A DNA stretch of 16,326 bases from Candidatus Bathyarchaeota archaeon (lineage in GTDB: Archaea; Thermoproteota; Bathyarchaeia; 40CM-2-53-6). The notes under the pieces are model-generated. The model saw only the letters and a list, made by a program, of their open reading frames with translations. It had not been told where the DNA came from and made no database searches. The DNA is taken from positions 1 to 16,326 of the forward strand of contig VBBH01000097.1 of the NCBI GenBank assembly GCA_005888695.1, written 5' to 3'. The position numbers and the translations under genes are program-made. Positions 1 to 6,616 of this stretch are shown here, one piece after another; within the stretch, counting starts at the first letter, position 1, and each line of letters opens with the position of its first letter.

Positions 1-1
1 C

Positions 2-430
2 ACCGGGGGTATCACTTTTTACGGACGGTCCGACGCGGTAATCAAGGCTTCGGGAGTCAGGGTCGGCACCTCCGAGATCTATAATGTGATCGACAAACTA
101 TCCGAAGTAGAGGACAGTCTTGCGGTGGGCCAGAACTGGAAAGGCGACCAGCGGATAATCCTCTTCGTCAAACTCGCTCCCAAGGAGAGTCTCTCCAGGG
201 AGTTGGAGGAGAAGATTCGAGCGGCATTACGGAGGGAGGCATCACCAAAGCATGTCCCAGATATGATCCTTCAGGTGCCCGACATCCCCTACACGTTCAA
301 CATGAAAAAGGTAGAGACAGCCGTTACGAATATCGTGAACAACAAACCGGTCACAAACAAGGAAGCACTCGTAAACCCCGAATGCCTCGACCACTACACA
401 AGACTCCTGCCCCTGCTTCAGGAAAGCTAG
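2..430 (+). CDS. Acetoacetyl-CoA synthetase, C-terminal fragment (5' end outside window)
   Basis: The reading frame is open from base 2, so this is the last 142 residues of a longer protein. The visible part is the C-terminal lid of an ANL-superfamily (acyl-CoA synthetase) enzyme. It carries the GGI..YGRSDA and GVRVGTSEIY motifs, then a K-rich helix and a QVPDIPYTFNMKKVE segment. The order and spacing, including the tail VNPECLDHYTRLLPLL, fit acetoacetyl-CoA synthetase (acetoacetate + CoA + ATP) rather than acetyl-CoA synthetase. The Lys expected to act in adenylation is present, but the usual Gly before it in the A10 motif is Met. An internal GTG at 86 could be taken as a start but lies within conserved sequence. 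It converges on the carboxylase operon, suggesting a neighbourhood for C3/C4 acyl-CoA metabolism (inference). The family call is fairly safe; the exact substrate is less so. Confidence 0.85.
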   Translation, partial: TGGITFYGRSDAVIKASGVRVGTSEIYNVIDKLSEVEDSLAVGQNWKGDQRIILFVKLAPKESLSRELEEKIRAALRREASPKHVPDMILQVPDIPYTFNMKKVETAVTNIVNNKPVTNKEALVNPECLDHYTRLLPLLQES

Positions 431-481
431 CTTCAAAAATGTCAGCGTCCCACAGGGAGTGTAACTGATAACTCAGCAAAG

Positions 482-994
482 CTAGTCTAATACGATGAGT
501 TTATCGCCGGTCTTGACGACCGAGTCGACATGGACATAGACCTCTCGGACCCGTCCATTCCTCGGCGCCGCGATCTCATTCTCCATTTTCATTGCCTCCA
601 AGATGATCAAGGATTGACCTTCTTGAACCTCCTTGCCAAGAGATACCCTCACCTCCACGATTCTTCCGGCCATCGGTGCTTCGACGGATATTGGACCAGT
701 ATTGACGAGGGAGGCTCTTTCGGGACTGTCGGCTTCTTGGCCGGTCGACAACTCGACGAGGAGTCGCTTTTCGTTAATCCAGGTGACGATCGAATGCTCG
801 TTCAATTGGTCAGCTACCTTGCAAAGAAGCAATCGCTGACCGATTCGGAAGAGTTGCGTCGAAGAATCGGCAGCAAATGACGAAACTCTATCCACGACTA
901 CCGGTTTTCCATTCACTACTAGCTCTATCTCGCCATTGCTCCTTCCCCTCTTCTCGACGTTAAATGTCGACCCGTTGACAACTATGTCGACCAT
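482..994 (-). CDS. accB: Biotin carboxyl carrier protein of acetyl-CoA/propionyl-CoA carboxylase
   Basis: This protein carries carboxy-biotin between the biotin carboxylase and carboxyltransferase subunits. The C-terminal ~75 residues form a biotinyl/lipoyl domain with the attachment motif EAMKMENEI; the biotinylated Lys is residue 136. A flexible Ser/Glu-rich linker precedes it, and the N-terminal half is probably a subunit-contact region. I place the start at the ATG at 994: it begins one base gap after the accC stop, has GAGGG about 9 nt upstream, and gives 170 residues, close to archaeal AccB proteins. A longer frame to 1063 (193 aa) would overlap accC by 67 nt and adds no recognisable sequence. 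It is the last gene of the birA-pccB-accC-accB operon and converges on the acetoacetyl-CoA synthetase gene across a 51-nt gap. Confidence 0.93.
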   Translation of the reverse strand: MVDIVVNGSTFNVEKRGRSNGEIELVVNGKPVVVDRVSSFAADSSTQLFRIGQRLLLCKVADQLNEHSIVTWINEKRLLVELSTGQEADSPERASLVNTGPISVEAPMAGRIVEVRVSLGKEVQEGQSLIILEAMKMENEIAAPRNGRVREVYVHVDSVVKTGDKLIVLD

Positions 995-996
995 TC

Positions 997-2517
997 CTAC
1001 AGTCCCTCGATGTACAGAGGCCCTTTGGAAATGCTCTCTGTTGACTTCAACGACCCCTTCCAACCGGTCGTTCCCGTCCGCCCGGTTTGTTCAACTAGCT
1101 TCTGTGAAAGGGCACTAGCGGCGGTCAAGTAAGCTGCGGCGATTTCTTCTAAAGAAACCTCTGAGGTTGGCTTCCAACTTGAGAGAATCTTTTCCAAGAA
1201 TTGAGTGTGATATTCTCCTTTCACAAAGCTTGGATGGTACATTATCGTCTTGTGTACAGGTATGGTTGTCTTGACGCCTTCGACGATCATCTCTTCTAGG
1301 GCGAACCGCATCCATTCGATGGCTCGCATTCTGTCTGATCCGTAAGTGGCAAGTTTCGCGATCAATGAATCATAGAACTCGGGAACGATGCAACCATCGT
1401 ACAACGCAGTATCCACTCTTACCCATTGTGGAGTCGGAGCCACGTACTTGGTCACTGTGCCTGGAGATGGAGCGAAACCCATCTCAGGGTCTTCGGCGTT
1501 TATTCTGCAGTTGATCGCCCAACCGGCCGAGACTATCTCGTCTTGGCTCAGCCCAAGGCCTTCGCCGCTCGAAATTCGAAGCTGCTGTTCTACAATGTCG
1601 ACCCGTGTCACTAGTTCTGTGATTAGGTGCTCAACCTGGATCCTCTTGTTGAGCTCCATATAGTAGTATTCACCGGTCTTCGAACGTACGAATTCGACGG
1701 TTCCAGCGTTTTCATATCCGAGGGTGGAAGCGGCTTTTAATGCGAGCCTGCACAGGCGTCTCCTCTCGTCTGGCGTCACGACTGGCGATGGTGTCTCTTC
1801 CAAGATCTTCTGGTATCTTCTCTGCATAGAGCACTCTCGCTCGCCCAGATGCAGATTCTTCCCGCGTGAGCCGCAGAGTACCTGAACTTCGATATGACGT
1901 GGAGAATCGAGATACTTCTCAATATAGAGACCCGAACGGCCAAATCCACTTTTCGCTTCGGTGCTCGCAATCTCTATCATCCGCCTCAGTTCTGCTGCCT
2001 TCTGGATCACCCGCATTCCCCTGCCTCCCCCACCGTAGGCCGCCTTGATCAATACAGGATATCCGATACGCTTGGCTTCTTGCTCGGCCTGCTCGACGCT
2101 TTCTAGCTCCTTGGTCGAGCCCGGTATTGTCGGAACACCGTTTTCAGATACTCTCTTCTTGGCCTCGAGTTTGCTTGCAATTCTGCTCAGTAGTTTGGCC
2201 CGGGGTCCAACGAAAACCATCCCTGCATCCTCGACCGCAGCAGCCAGAGAAGGGCTTTCTGCGAGAAAGCCATATCCTGGATGAACACCCTCTGCACCCG
2301 ATTTCCTGCCAACTTCAACGATTTTAGGGATGTTTAGGTAACTCTGAGAGGGTTCCCCTGGGCCAATGGAATAGGCCTCATCGGCATAGAAGACGTGTTT
2401 TGAGGTCACGTCCGGCTCCGAGTAAACTGCCACTGTATTGACACCCAGTCTCCGACATGTCCGCATGATCCGGAGTGCTATCTCACCCCTGTTTGCAATC
2501 AGTATTTTCCTAAACAC
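997..2517 (-). CDS. accC: Biotin carboxylase subunit of acetyl-CoA/propionyl-CoA carboxylase
   Basis: It uses ATP and bicarbonate to carboxylate biotin on AccB. The 506 residues hold the N-terminal biotin carboxylase domain (ILIANRGEIA at 6-15, HPGYGF at 79-84), an ATP-grasp domain with the glycine-rich loop YGGGGRGM (161-168), QRR.QK (232-237), and the C-terminal domain with CRINAEDP (337-344). The catalytic E288, N290, R292 and R338 fall at the same numbers as in E. coli AccC. A ~55-residue C-terminal extension, absent in bacterial AccC, is usual for archaeal and PCC-type subunits. The motif ELNKRIQVEHLITE has Leu where Pro or Thr is usual and Lys where Thr, Ala or Pro is common; neither is catalytic. 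The start is GTG with GGGAG 7 nt upstream, 15 nt after pccB. Confidence 0.96.
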   Translation of the reverse strand: MFRKILIANRGEIALRIMRTCRRLGVNTVAVYSEPDVTSKHVFYADEAYSIGPGEPSQSYLNIPKIVEVGRKSGAEGVHPGYGFLAESPSLAAAVEDAGMVFVGPRAKLLSRIASKLEAKKRVSENGVPTIPGSTKELESVEQAEQEAKRIGYPVLIKAAYGGGGRGMRVIQKAAELRRMIEIASTEAKSGFGRSGLYIEKYLDSPRHIEVQVLCGSRGKNLHLGERECSMQRRYQKILEETPSPVVTPDERRRLCRLALKAASTLGYENAGTVEFVRSKTGEYYYMELNKRIQVEHLITELVTRVDIVEQQLRISSGEGLGLSQDEIVSAGWAINCRINAEDPEMGFAPSPGTVTKYVAPTPQWVRVDTALYDGCIVPEFYDSLIAKLATYGSDRMRAIEWMRFALEEMIVEGVKTTIPVHKTIMYHPSFVKGEYHTQFLEKILSSWKPTSEVSLEEIAAAYLTAASALSQKLVEQTGRTGTTGWKGSLKSTESISKGPLYIEGL

Positions 2518-2532
2518 GGGAACTCCCTGACT

Positions 2533-4140
2533 TTACAAGGGAATGTTCCCATGTTTTCTTGGAGGCCTCGCCTCTCTCTTCGTCCTCAAAAGATCCAAGT
2601 ATCTGATAAGGACTTCACGAGTTTCACTCGGTTTGATTACATCGTCGATGTATCCGTGCTCAGCAGCGATGTATGGGTTCGCGAATTTTTGCCTGTAGTC
2701 TTTTACCAACTTGGCTCTTTCTGTTTCTTTGTCCTTTGCGCCCGCAATTTCTTGTCTGAAGATTATGTTGATGGCGCCTTCTGGTCCCATTACAGCGATC
2801 TCGGCTGAGGGCCAAGCGAGATTCGCATCTGCTCTGATGTGCTTACTGCCCAAAACATCATAGGCTCCGCCATATGCTTTGCGGATGATCACAGTGAGTT
2901 TCGGAACTGTAGCTTCGCAATAGGCGAAGAGTAGTTTCGATCCATGTCGGATGATTCCGCCATGTTCTTGGTCCATTCCAGGCATGTATCCGGGAACGTC
3001 TACTAGCGTGAGGATTGGAATATTGAAAGCGTCACAGAACCTGACGAACCGTCCAGCTTTGGTCGAAGAGTCTATGTCCAAAGCTCCCGCCTGGTATTTT
3101 GGTTGATTAGCCACAATTCCGATTGAGTAACCGTCGAGCCTAGCAAAACCAACGATGATGTTTCGAGCATATAGCGGTTGCACTTCCAGCATTTCGCCGC
3201 CATCTACAATCCGAGTAATGATCTCATGCATATCGTATGGCCGATCAGAATCATTTGGCAGGAGTCCATCTAGCTCGCTAGGCTGGCCCTTTGGTTCACG
3301 AGGGCTTAGTCTCGGGGGGTCGTCCTGATTGTTCTGGGGAAAATAGCTCAGCAAGGCACGGATCTGTGCAATGCATTCCTTCTCGTCTCCTGCGTAGAAG
3401 TGGGCGACGCCACTTTTCGAATTGTGCAACTTTGCACCGCCGAGTTCCTCAAACGTCACTTCTTGATTGAGAACAGTTTTGATAACGTCAGGACCAGTAA
3501 TGAACATGTAGCTCGTCCCTTCGACCATTAAAGTGAAGTCGGTCATTGCAGGAGAGTATACGGCGCCTCCTGCACATGGTCCCATGATTGCGCTGATCTG
3601 AGGGATAACGCCGGAAGCCAAAACGTTGCGGAAGAATATCTCTGCGTAGCCCCCTAGGCTGACTACGCCTTCCTGTATTCGTGCGCCTCCCGAATCGTTT
3701 AGACCTATAATGGGACAACCGGTCTTCAATGCCATGTCCATGATCTTCGTGACTTTCTTGGCAAACATTTCACCGAGGCTTCCGCCGAACACAGTGAAGT
3801 CATGGGAGAACAGGTAAACTTGGCGACCGTTTATTTTCCCGTATCCTGTGACAACCCCATCGCCCAAAATTCGTTTATCCATCATACCAAAATCGCGAGT
3901 CTGATGGAGAGCGTACCTGTCTATTTCGACGAAACTATCGAGGTCAACTAATGCTTCGATCCTCTCACGTGCGGTCATCTTGCCTCTAGAATGCTGTTCC
4001 GAATTCTTCACCGCTCCGCCCCCCAAGTTCGCCCTTGCGCGTGCCTCTTCAAGTTCTACCATCCGTTCTTTCATGCTCATTGAAAGCCGCCGGGATTGGT
4101 GGATTCCCCGTCCGTATAAAACTAGAGCCGAAATCGACAT
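2533..4140 (-). CDS. pccB: Carboxyltransferase subunit of acetyl-CoA/propionyl-CoA carboxylase (PccB-like)
   Basis: It transfers the carboxyl group from biotin to acetyl-CoA and/or propionyl-CoA, giving malonyl- or methylmalonyl-CoA. Two crotonase-fold halves are visible. The N-terminal half has NDSGGARIQEG (148-158) and the oxyanion loop GPCAGGAVYSPA (187-198). The C-terminal half has NQPKYQAGALD (345-355), DVPGYMPG (381-388) and KAYGGAYDVL (421-430). Asp428, in GGAYDVL, is at the position reported to govern propionyl/acetyl versus longer-chain choice in actinobacterial homologues. The ATG at 4140 lies one base after the birA stop and would be translationally coupled. However, the first 20 residues look non-homologous, and MSMKERM at 4080 gives the usual ~515 aa; neither has a clear Shine-Dalgarno. 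The N-terminus is therefore unsure. The protein resembles the thaumarchaeal and crenarchaeal enzymes of the 3-hydroxypropionate/4-hydroxybutyrate cycle, but the sequence cannot show the pathway. Confidence 0.95.
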   Translation of the reverse strand: MSISALVLYGRGIHQSRRLSMSMKERMVELEEARARANLGGGAVKNSEQHSRGKMTARERIEALVDLDSFVEIDRYALHQTRDFGMMDKRILGDGVVTGYGKINGRQVYLFSHDFTVFGGSLGEMFAKKVTKIMDMALKTGCPIIGLNDSGGARIQEGVVSLGGYAEIFFRNVLASGVIPQISAIMGPCAGGAVYSPAMTDFTLMVEGTSYMFITGPDVIKTVLNQEVTFEELGGAKLHNSKSGVAHFYAGDEKECIAQIRALLSYFPQNNQDDPPRLSPREPKGQPSELDGLLPNDSDRPYDMHEIITRIVDGGEMLEVQPLYARNIIVGFARLDGYSIGIVANQPKYQAGALDIDSSTKAGRFVRFCDAFNIPILTLVDVPGYMPGMDQEHGGIIRHGSKLLFAYCEATVPKLTVIIRKAYGGAYDVLGSKHIRADANLAWPSAEIAVMGPEGAINIIFRQEIAGAKDKETERAKLVKDYRQKFANPYIAAEHGYIDDVIKPSETREVLIRYLDLLRTKREARPPRKHGNIPL

Positions 4141-4141
4141 T

Positions 4142-4852
4142 TCAAAGGGAGAGAATTGTCCCTTCGGCTATCTCCTGTGTATTCCCTTTGGGGGTCGTTA
4201 CAAGTAGTTCGCCGCTAGGGCCTATCCCAGTCGAGACGCCTGAGATTGGGCCCTCAGGACCCACTACAGTCACTGGTTTTAGCTGGTGGACGCAGTGATC
4301 CCACCACTCTCGAAAAATTTGCTGCTTGTCATGGAGTTTAGGGTACGATGACCTTAGTTCTTCCAGAAGGGCTTCCATCATGACGTCTTGGTCGAGAACA
4401 CGCTTTGTGACCTTAAAGGTAGAAGTCGCACCCGGCGGTAGCAGGGAAGGCACGATGTTAAGGTTGATGCCAACTCCTACCACCGCGAAATCGATTCTTC
4501 TTCCCACCAACCTCGCCTCAACGAGAATCCCTCCAAGCTTGAGGCCGCCCAAAATCAGATCGTTCGGCCATTTCACACCTATTCTCTCCCCAATAGTTCG
4601 CTCTAGAAATCGCCTTGCGGAGTTGGCAGCATAGAACTGGATCAGGGGTAAACTCGGAATAGGTATGTTCGGCCTGAGCACTACTGAGAGCCAGAGTCCG
4701 CCGGGAGGAGAATGCCAATGTTTCCCGGTCCTGCCTCTTCCGGATGTTTGCTCGTCTGCAACAACAACAGTCCATTCAGGGCAACCTTTCTCCGCAAGGG
4801 TTTTGGCCTCTGTGTTCGTAGATCCTATGATGTTGTGGTGAAGTATCTGCAC
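4142..4852 (-). CDS. birA: Biotin--[acetyl-CoA/propionyl-CoA carboxylase] ligase
   Basis: This enzyme makes biotinyl-5'-AMP and attaches biotin to the AccB lysine encoded three genes downstream. The 236 residues contain the ligase core: an N-terminal STNTEAK, the adenylate loop GRGRTGKHW (38-46), SPPGGLWLS (48-56), KWPNDL (94-99) and KLGGILVE (105-112), then a small C-terminal SH3-like domain. The N-terminal winged helix of bifunctional BirA is missing, so it should be a plain ligase without repressor function. The start is GTG at 4852; an in-frame TAG lies a few codons upstream, so nothing longer is possible. No clear Shine-Dalgarno is seen. It is the first gene of the carboxylase operon, and its TGA is one base from the pccB ATG. 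Putting the ligase ahead of its target subunits fits co-production. Confidence 0.93.
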   Translation of the reverse strand: MQILHHNIIGSTNTEAKTLAEKGCPEWTVVVADEQTSGRGRTGKHWHSPPGGLWLSVVLRPNIPIPSLPLIQFYAANSARRFLERTIGERIGVKWPNDLILGGLKLGGILVEARLVGRRIDFAVVGVGINLNIVPSLLPPGATSTFKVTKRVLDQDVMMEALLEELRSSYPKLHDKQQIFREWWDHCVHQLKPVTVVGPEGPISGVSTGIGPSGELLVTTPKGNTQEIAEGTILSL

Positions 4853-4873
4853 GTTCTGAGTTCCAATCTACTT

Positions 4874-4918
4874 GGCCTGATTCGAGATCAGGCCTCTTTC
4901 TTAGACTAGCAGCTAGTC
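4874..4918. repeat. Two adjacent perfect inverted repeats between the KaiC-like gene and birA
   Basis: GGCCTGAT (4874-4881) pairs with ATCAGGCC (4887-4894) around a 5-nt loop. Next to it, GACTAGC (4904-4910) pairs with GCTAGTC (4912-4918) around a single A and overlaps the stop codon of the KaiC-like gene. On the minus strand both fall in the transcript between that gene and birA, so they could end or attenuate transcription, or act as a processing site in the birA leader. No T-tract follows on the minus strand. TCTTTCTT follows the first stem on the plus strand, where no gene ends. The structures are seen directly; the function is inference. Confidence 0.5.
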
Positions 4919-5607
4919 GATAGTGGTTTTAGCCCTTCCGGAAACGGAACCCATCTCGTGTAGATGTTATCCGCAAAATTTAGCGTCCTCATCTCGACCG
5001 TCAAAGCACCTTCCTCTTCTTGGTCACGGAATTCTAGCACTATGTCCGCGAATCGTTTCACCATCTCGACAACGGGACGATCGTGAATATCCTCCTTGAT
5101 CACTAGCACGGCGGTCCGCTTCTTCATTCTAATTCGTGATGCCAGCTGGCAAAGGAAGCTGTAGAAGCTTTCCGGGGAGGTCGCGCTCTTTATCATGTTA
5201 TCAAGGAAGTCCCCCATGATTACTTGGTTCGACTCGCCGGTGGCGGCTTGTTCAATGAACAAGTTAACCTCCAGGATATTGTCGGGAGAAATTAGTTGGG
5301 CTGACCCAGGTTGGGACTGAGATTGGACATTCCCGTCCACAAAAGTGACCCAACCAACCTTAGAATTGATTGGTATTGAGGTTAGGTCTTCAGGAGCCGT
5401 CGGTCCAAAAAGTAGGACTGGCGGCTGGTCGATCTCACCAATAACGTCATTCAATAATCGGGACATTGTCTCCCTCACACTTACGTTGCCTCGGACGCAG
5501 GCAATGACCAGCCTATATTGGTCGAGAGCGCCTCGGGTGAGAAGCCTATGTTCCTTGGTTCCGGTAGTCGTTCTGCGTCTTTCGGTTAATTCTGCTTTGG
5601 TCGCCAT
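4906..5607 (-). CDS. KaiC/RAD55-like RecA-fold protein lacking a Walker A motif
   Basis: The 233 residues follow the layout of archaeal KaiC/RAD55-like RecA-fold proteins. A strand-helix at 32-55 (LVIACVRGN...ETMSRLL) sits where the P-loop should be, 62-75 (QPPVLLFGPTAPED) matches the next strand-turn, VIMGDFLDNMI (129-139) resembles the Walker B strand, RTAVLVIKED (164-173) is a core strand, and FADIVLEF (186-193) resembles the closing strands. The P-loop position reads RGNVSVRET instead of GxxxxGKT, so ATP binding in the usual way is unlikely. This suggests a scaffold, sensor or regulatory subunit, possibly working with an active paralogue elsewhere (inference). The N-terminal ~25 residues are basic and polar. 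It has its own TATA box at 5654-5661, and a 135-nt gap separates it from the coiled-coil gene upstream. The fold call is moderate; the function is unknown. Confidence 0.7.
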   Translation of the reverse strand: MATKAELTERRRTTTGTKEHRLLTRGALDQYRLVIACVRGNVSVRETMSRLLNDVIGEIDQPPVLLFGPTAPEDLTSIPINSKVGWVTFVDGNVQSQSQPGSAQLISPDNILEVNLFIEQAATGESNQVIMGDFLDNMIKSATSPESFYSFLCQLASRIRMKKRTAVLVIKEDIHDRPVVEMVKRFADIVLEFRDQEEEGALTVEMRTLNFADNIYTRWVPFPEGLKPLSTSC

Positions 5608-5632
5608 GCTTTCAACCGTTTTTGGGTGAAAG

Positions 5633-5689
5633 CTACCTTTTTTAGGTAATAGAGATATAAGCTTTCCTCTTATTTACTAGAAAAGGTAG
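5633..5689. repeat. 9-bp inverted repeat flanking the TATA box of the KaiC-like gene
   Basis: CTACCTTTT (5633-5641) and AAAAGGTAG (5681-5689) are exact reverse complements, 39 bp apart, on either side of the TATA box at 5654-5661. A smaller inverted repeat, TACCT-TTTTT-AGGTA (5634-5648), lies between the TATA box and the expected transcription start. A protein binding both arms could block or bend the promoter. The symmetry is seen directly; the operator role is inferred. Confidence 0.5.
5654..5661 (-). promoter_or_regulatory. Archaeal BRE/TATA promoter of the KaiC-like gene
   Basis: On the minus strand the sequence reads GGAAAG then CTTATATC, a good B-recognition element plus TATA box. Transcription would start about 25 nt on, near 5631, leaving a leader of roughly 24 nt before the ATG at 5607. 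It shows that the KaiC-like gene need not depend on transcription from the coiled-coil gene. Confidence 0.6.
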
Positions 5690-5692
5690 AAT

Positions 5693-5709
5693 CAGTACAC
5701 GAGGGCTGC
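5693..5709. repeat. Intergenic repeat element, copy 1 (CAGTACACGAGGGCTGC)
   Basis: This 17-bp sequence recurs with one extra G at 6230-6247. It sits 34 nt after the stop of the coiled-coil gene and 86 nt before the start of the KaiC-like gene. Both copies have GGTAG just to their left on the plus strand. Confidence 0.6.
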
Positions 5710-5742
5710 ATTCCAAGAGAACAGAGGGGAAGGGTCTTGAAG

Positions 5743-6150
5743 CTAGTTAGGGCCTGGACCAGACATTCTCGGCCCAGGTCCGGGGGGTCCTGCAACCTGT
5801 GCTGAAGGTCGTGCCTCAAGCTGACTGATGACTAGGAGAAGACTCCTGATCTCATCAATGCTTCGGAGATTCCGCGTTAACTGATTACGGTACTCCTCCC
5901 TCTGCGACTTGTATTCTTGATCGGATACCTCCCCGGAGTTGAATCTGCTCTCGAGTAACAGAAGATTTTGGGGAGTGTTCGTCACTTGGTCTCTCAGGTC
6001 ACGCACTCTCTGAGTTAGCGTTTCGCCAAGTTGAGCCATCTTTTCGGCCATAGCCCTATTGGCACGGTTCAGCTCGTCTTTTAGCATGCTAAGTCTTTGG
6101 CGGAACCCGTTGATCTCGGTAACTACTTTTTCTATTGGAACTTCGCTCAT
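5743..6150 (-). CDS. Coiled-coil protein with SHOCT-like motif, function unknown
   Basis: I do not recognise the family. The 135 residues are mostly charged helix: residues 5-58 show heptad-like spacing of hydrophobic residues and should form a coiled coil. Residues 66-92 (LESRFNSGEVSDQEYKSQREEY) resemble a SHOCT motif, a short helical hairpin with a conserved G-[EV]-[IS]-x-x-E-Y core that often mediates oligomerisation. A hydrophobic helix follows at 101-112, and the last ~20 residues are Pro/Gly-rich and disordered. No signal peptide or membrane segment is seen, so it should be cytoplasmic. It lies between the two-helix membrane protein and the KaiC-like gene on the same strand, with 139- and 135-nt gaps. 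The promoter is unclear; only a weak GTAAAC-like box lies about 45 nt ahead. A role as adaptor or scaffold is a guess. Confidence 0.72.
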   Translation of the reverse strand: MSEVPIEKVVTEINGFRQRLSMLKDELNRANRAMAEKMAQLGETLTQRVRDLRDQVTNTPQNLLLLESRFNSGEVSDQEYKSQREEYRNQLTRNLRSIDEIRSLLLVISQLEARPSAQVAGPPGPGPRMSGPGPN

Positions 6151-6229
6151 TTGGAGCCCCTGTAATCGAGCAAGCCTTCAGAAGGGGCGGGTCGAGTTTA
6201 CGGCTGTTGTAACCATGAGAAGATGGTAG

Positions 6230-6247
6230 CAGTACACGAGGGGCTGC
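6230..6247. repeat. Intergenic repeat element, copy 2 (CAGTACACGAGGGGCTGC)
   Basis: This is the second copy of the element at 5693-5709, differing by one inserted G. It lies 43 nt after the stop of the membrane-protein gene and 80 nt before the start of the coiled-coil gene, so both copies hold nearly the same place relative to the genes around them. The rest of this 139-nt gap holds only a small CCTTC-A-GAAGG inverted repeat (6175-6185). Confidence 0.6.
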
Positions 6248-6289
6248 TGATCGATTCTCGAAGATGTCGGGAGGTTGAACGGGAATTAG

Positions 6290-6574
6290 CTACTTTTCTT
6301 CCGGTTCGGATGCTCGGGCCTGACTGGGAGCAGTACCCGACCCCGCGGTTGCTGTGGCAGAAGCGAGTTCGGTCTCTAAAGGAGCAGGCGGTGGAGTCGT
6401 GAACATTGTCCAACCAATCCATCCAGTTATTCCGAGGATGGCTAGTACTGCGAGAACAACCGGGATCTCTATCAGGATTAGAGTGAACCCAGCGTAGATG
6501 CCGTAAAGGTAGAAAAGGGCTATCACAATAGAAACCACTAGTATCAGACCGCCGTATGACTGGTCTTTCGTCAT
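6290..6574 (-). CDS. Small two-helix membrane protein, function unknown
   Basis: The 94 residues start with a short polar stretch, then a hydrophobic helix at about 8-28 and a second at about 32-58, joined by a very short turn. The remaining ~35 residues form a Pro/Ala/Ser/Thr-rich acidic tail that looks disordered. With two helices both ends should lie on the same side of the membrane. I do not recognise the family, and there are no catalytic or metal-binding motifs. A strong TATA box at 6617-6624 shows it is transcribed separately from thrS. The next genes on the strand are the coiled-coil and KaiC-like proteins; a joint role at the membrane is possible but unproven. Confidence 0.75.
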   Translation of the reverse strand: MTKDQSYGGLILVVSIVIALFYLYGIYAGFTLILIEIPVVLAVLAILGITGWIGWTMFTTPPPAPLETELASATATAGSGTAPSQARASEPEEK

Positions 6575-6616
6575 GTCTTGCTCGATGCTTCCTTGCGTGT
6601 TCGGCTGTGCCGGTCT

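Noticed and set aside
530..880. 116-aa plus-strand reading frame opposite accB
   Set aside because: It is the exact antisense of well-conserved accB sequence and shows no family motif; it exists because the codon bias of accB avoids stops on the other strand.
994..1063. Upstream 23-codon extension of accB overlapping accC
   Set aside because: The overlap is long, the added residues are not like the family, and the ATG at 994 has a Shine-Dalgarno and the right spacing after the accC stop.
2518..2550. Small GGGAAC-TCCC and GGGAATGTTCCC inverted repeats at the pccB/accC junction
   Set aside because: One is part of the accC ribosome-binding site and the other lies in pccB coding sequence; both are too short to support a separate regulatory call.
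6198..6422. 74-aa minus-strand frame overlapping the membrane-protein gene and the gap after it
   Set aside because: It overlaps a better-supported membrane protein in another frame, has no good start, and no family-like features.
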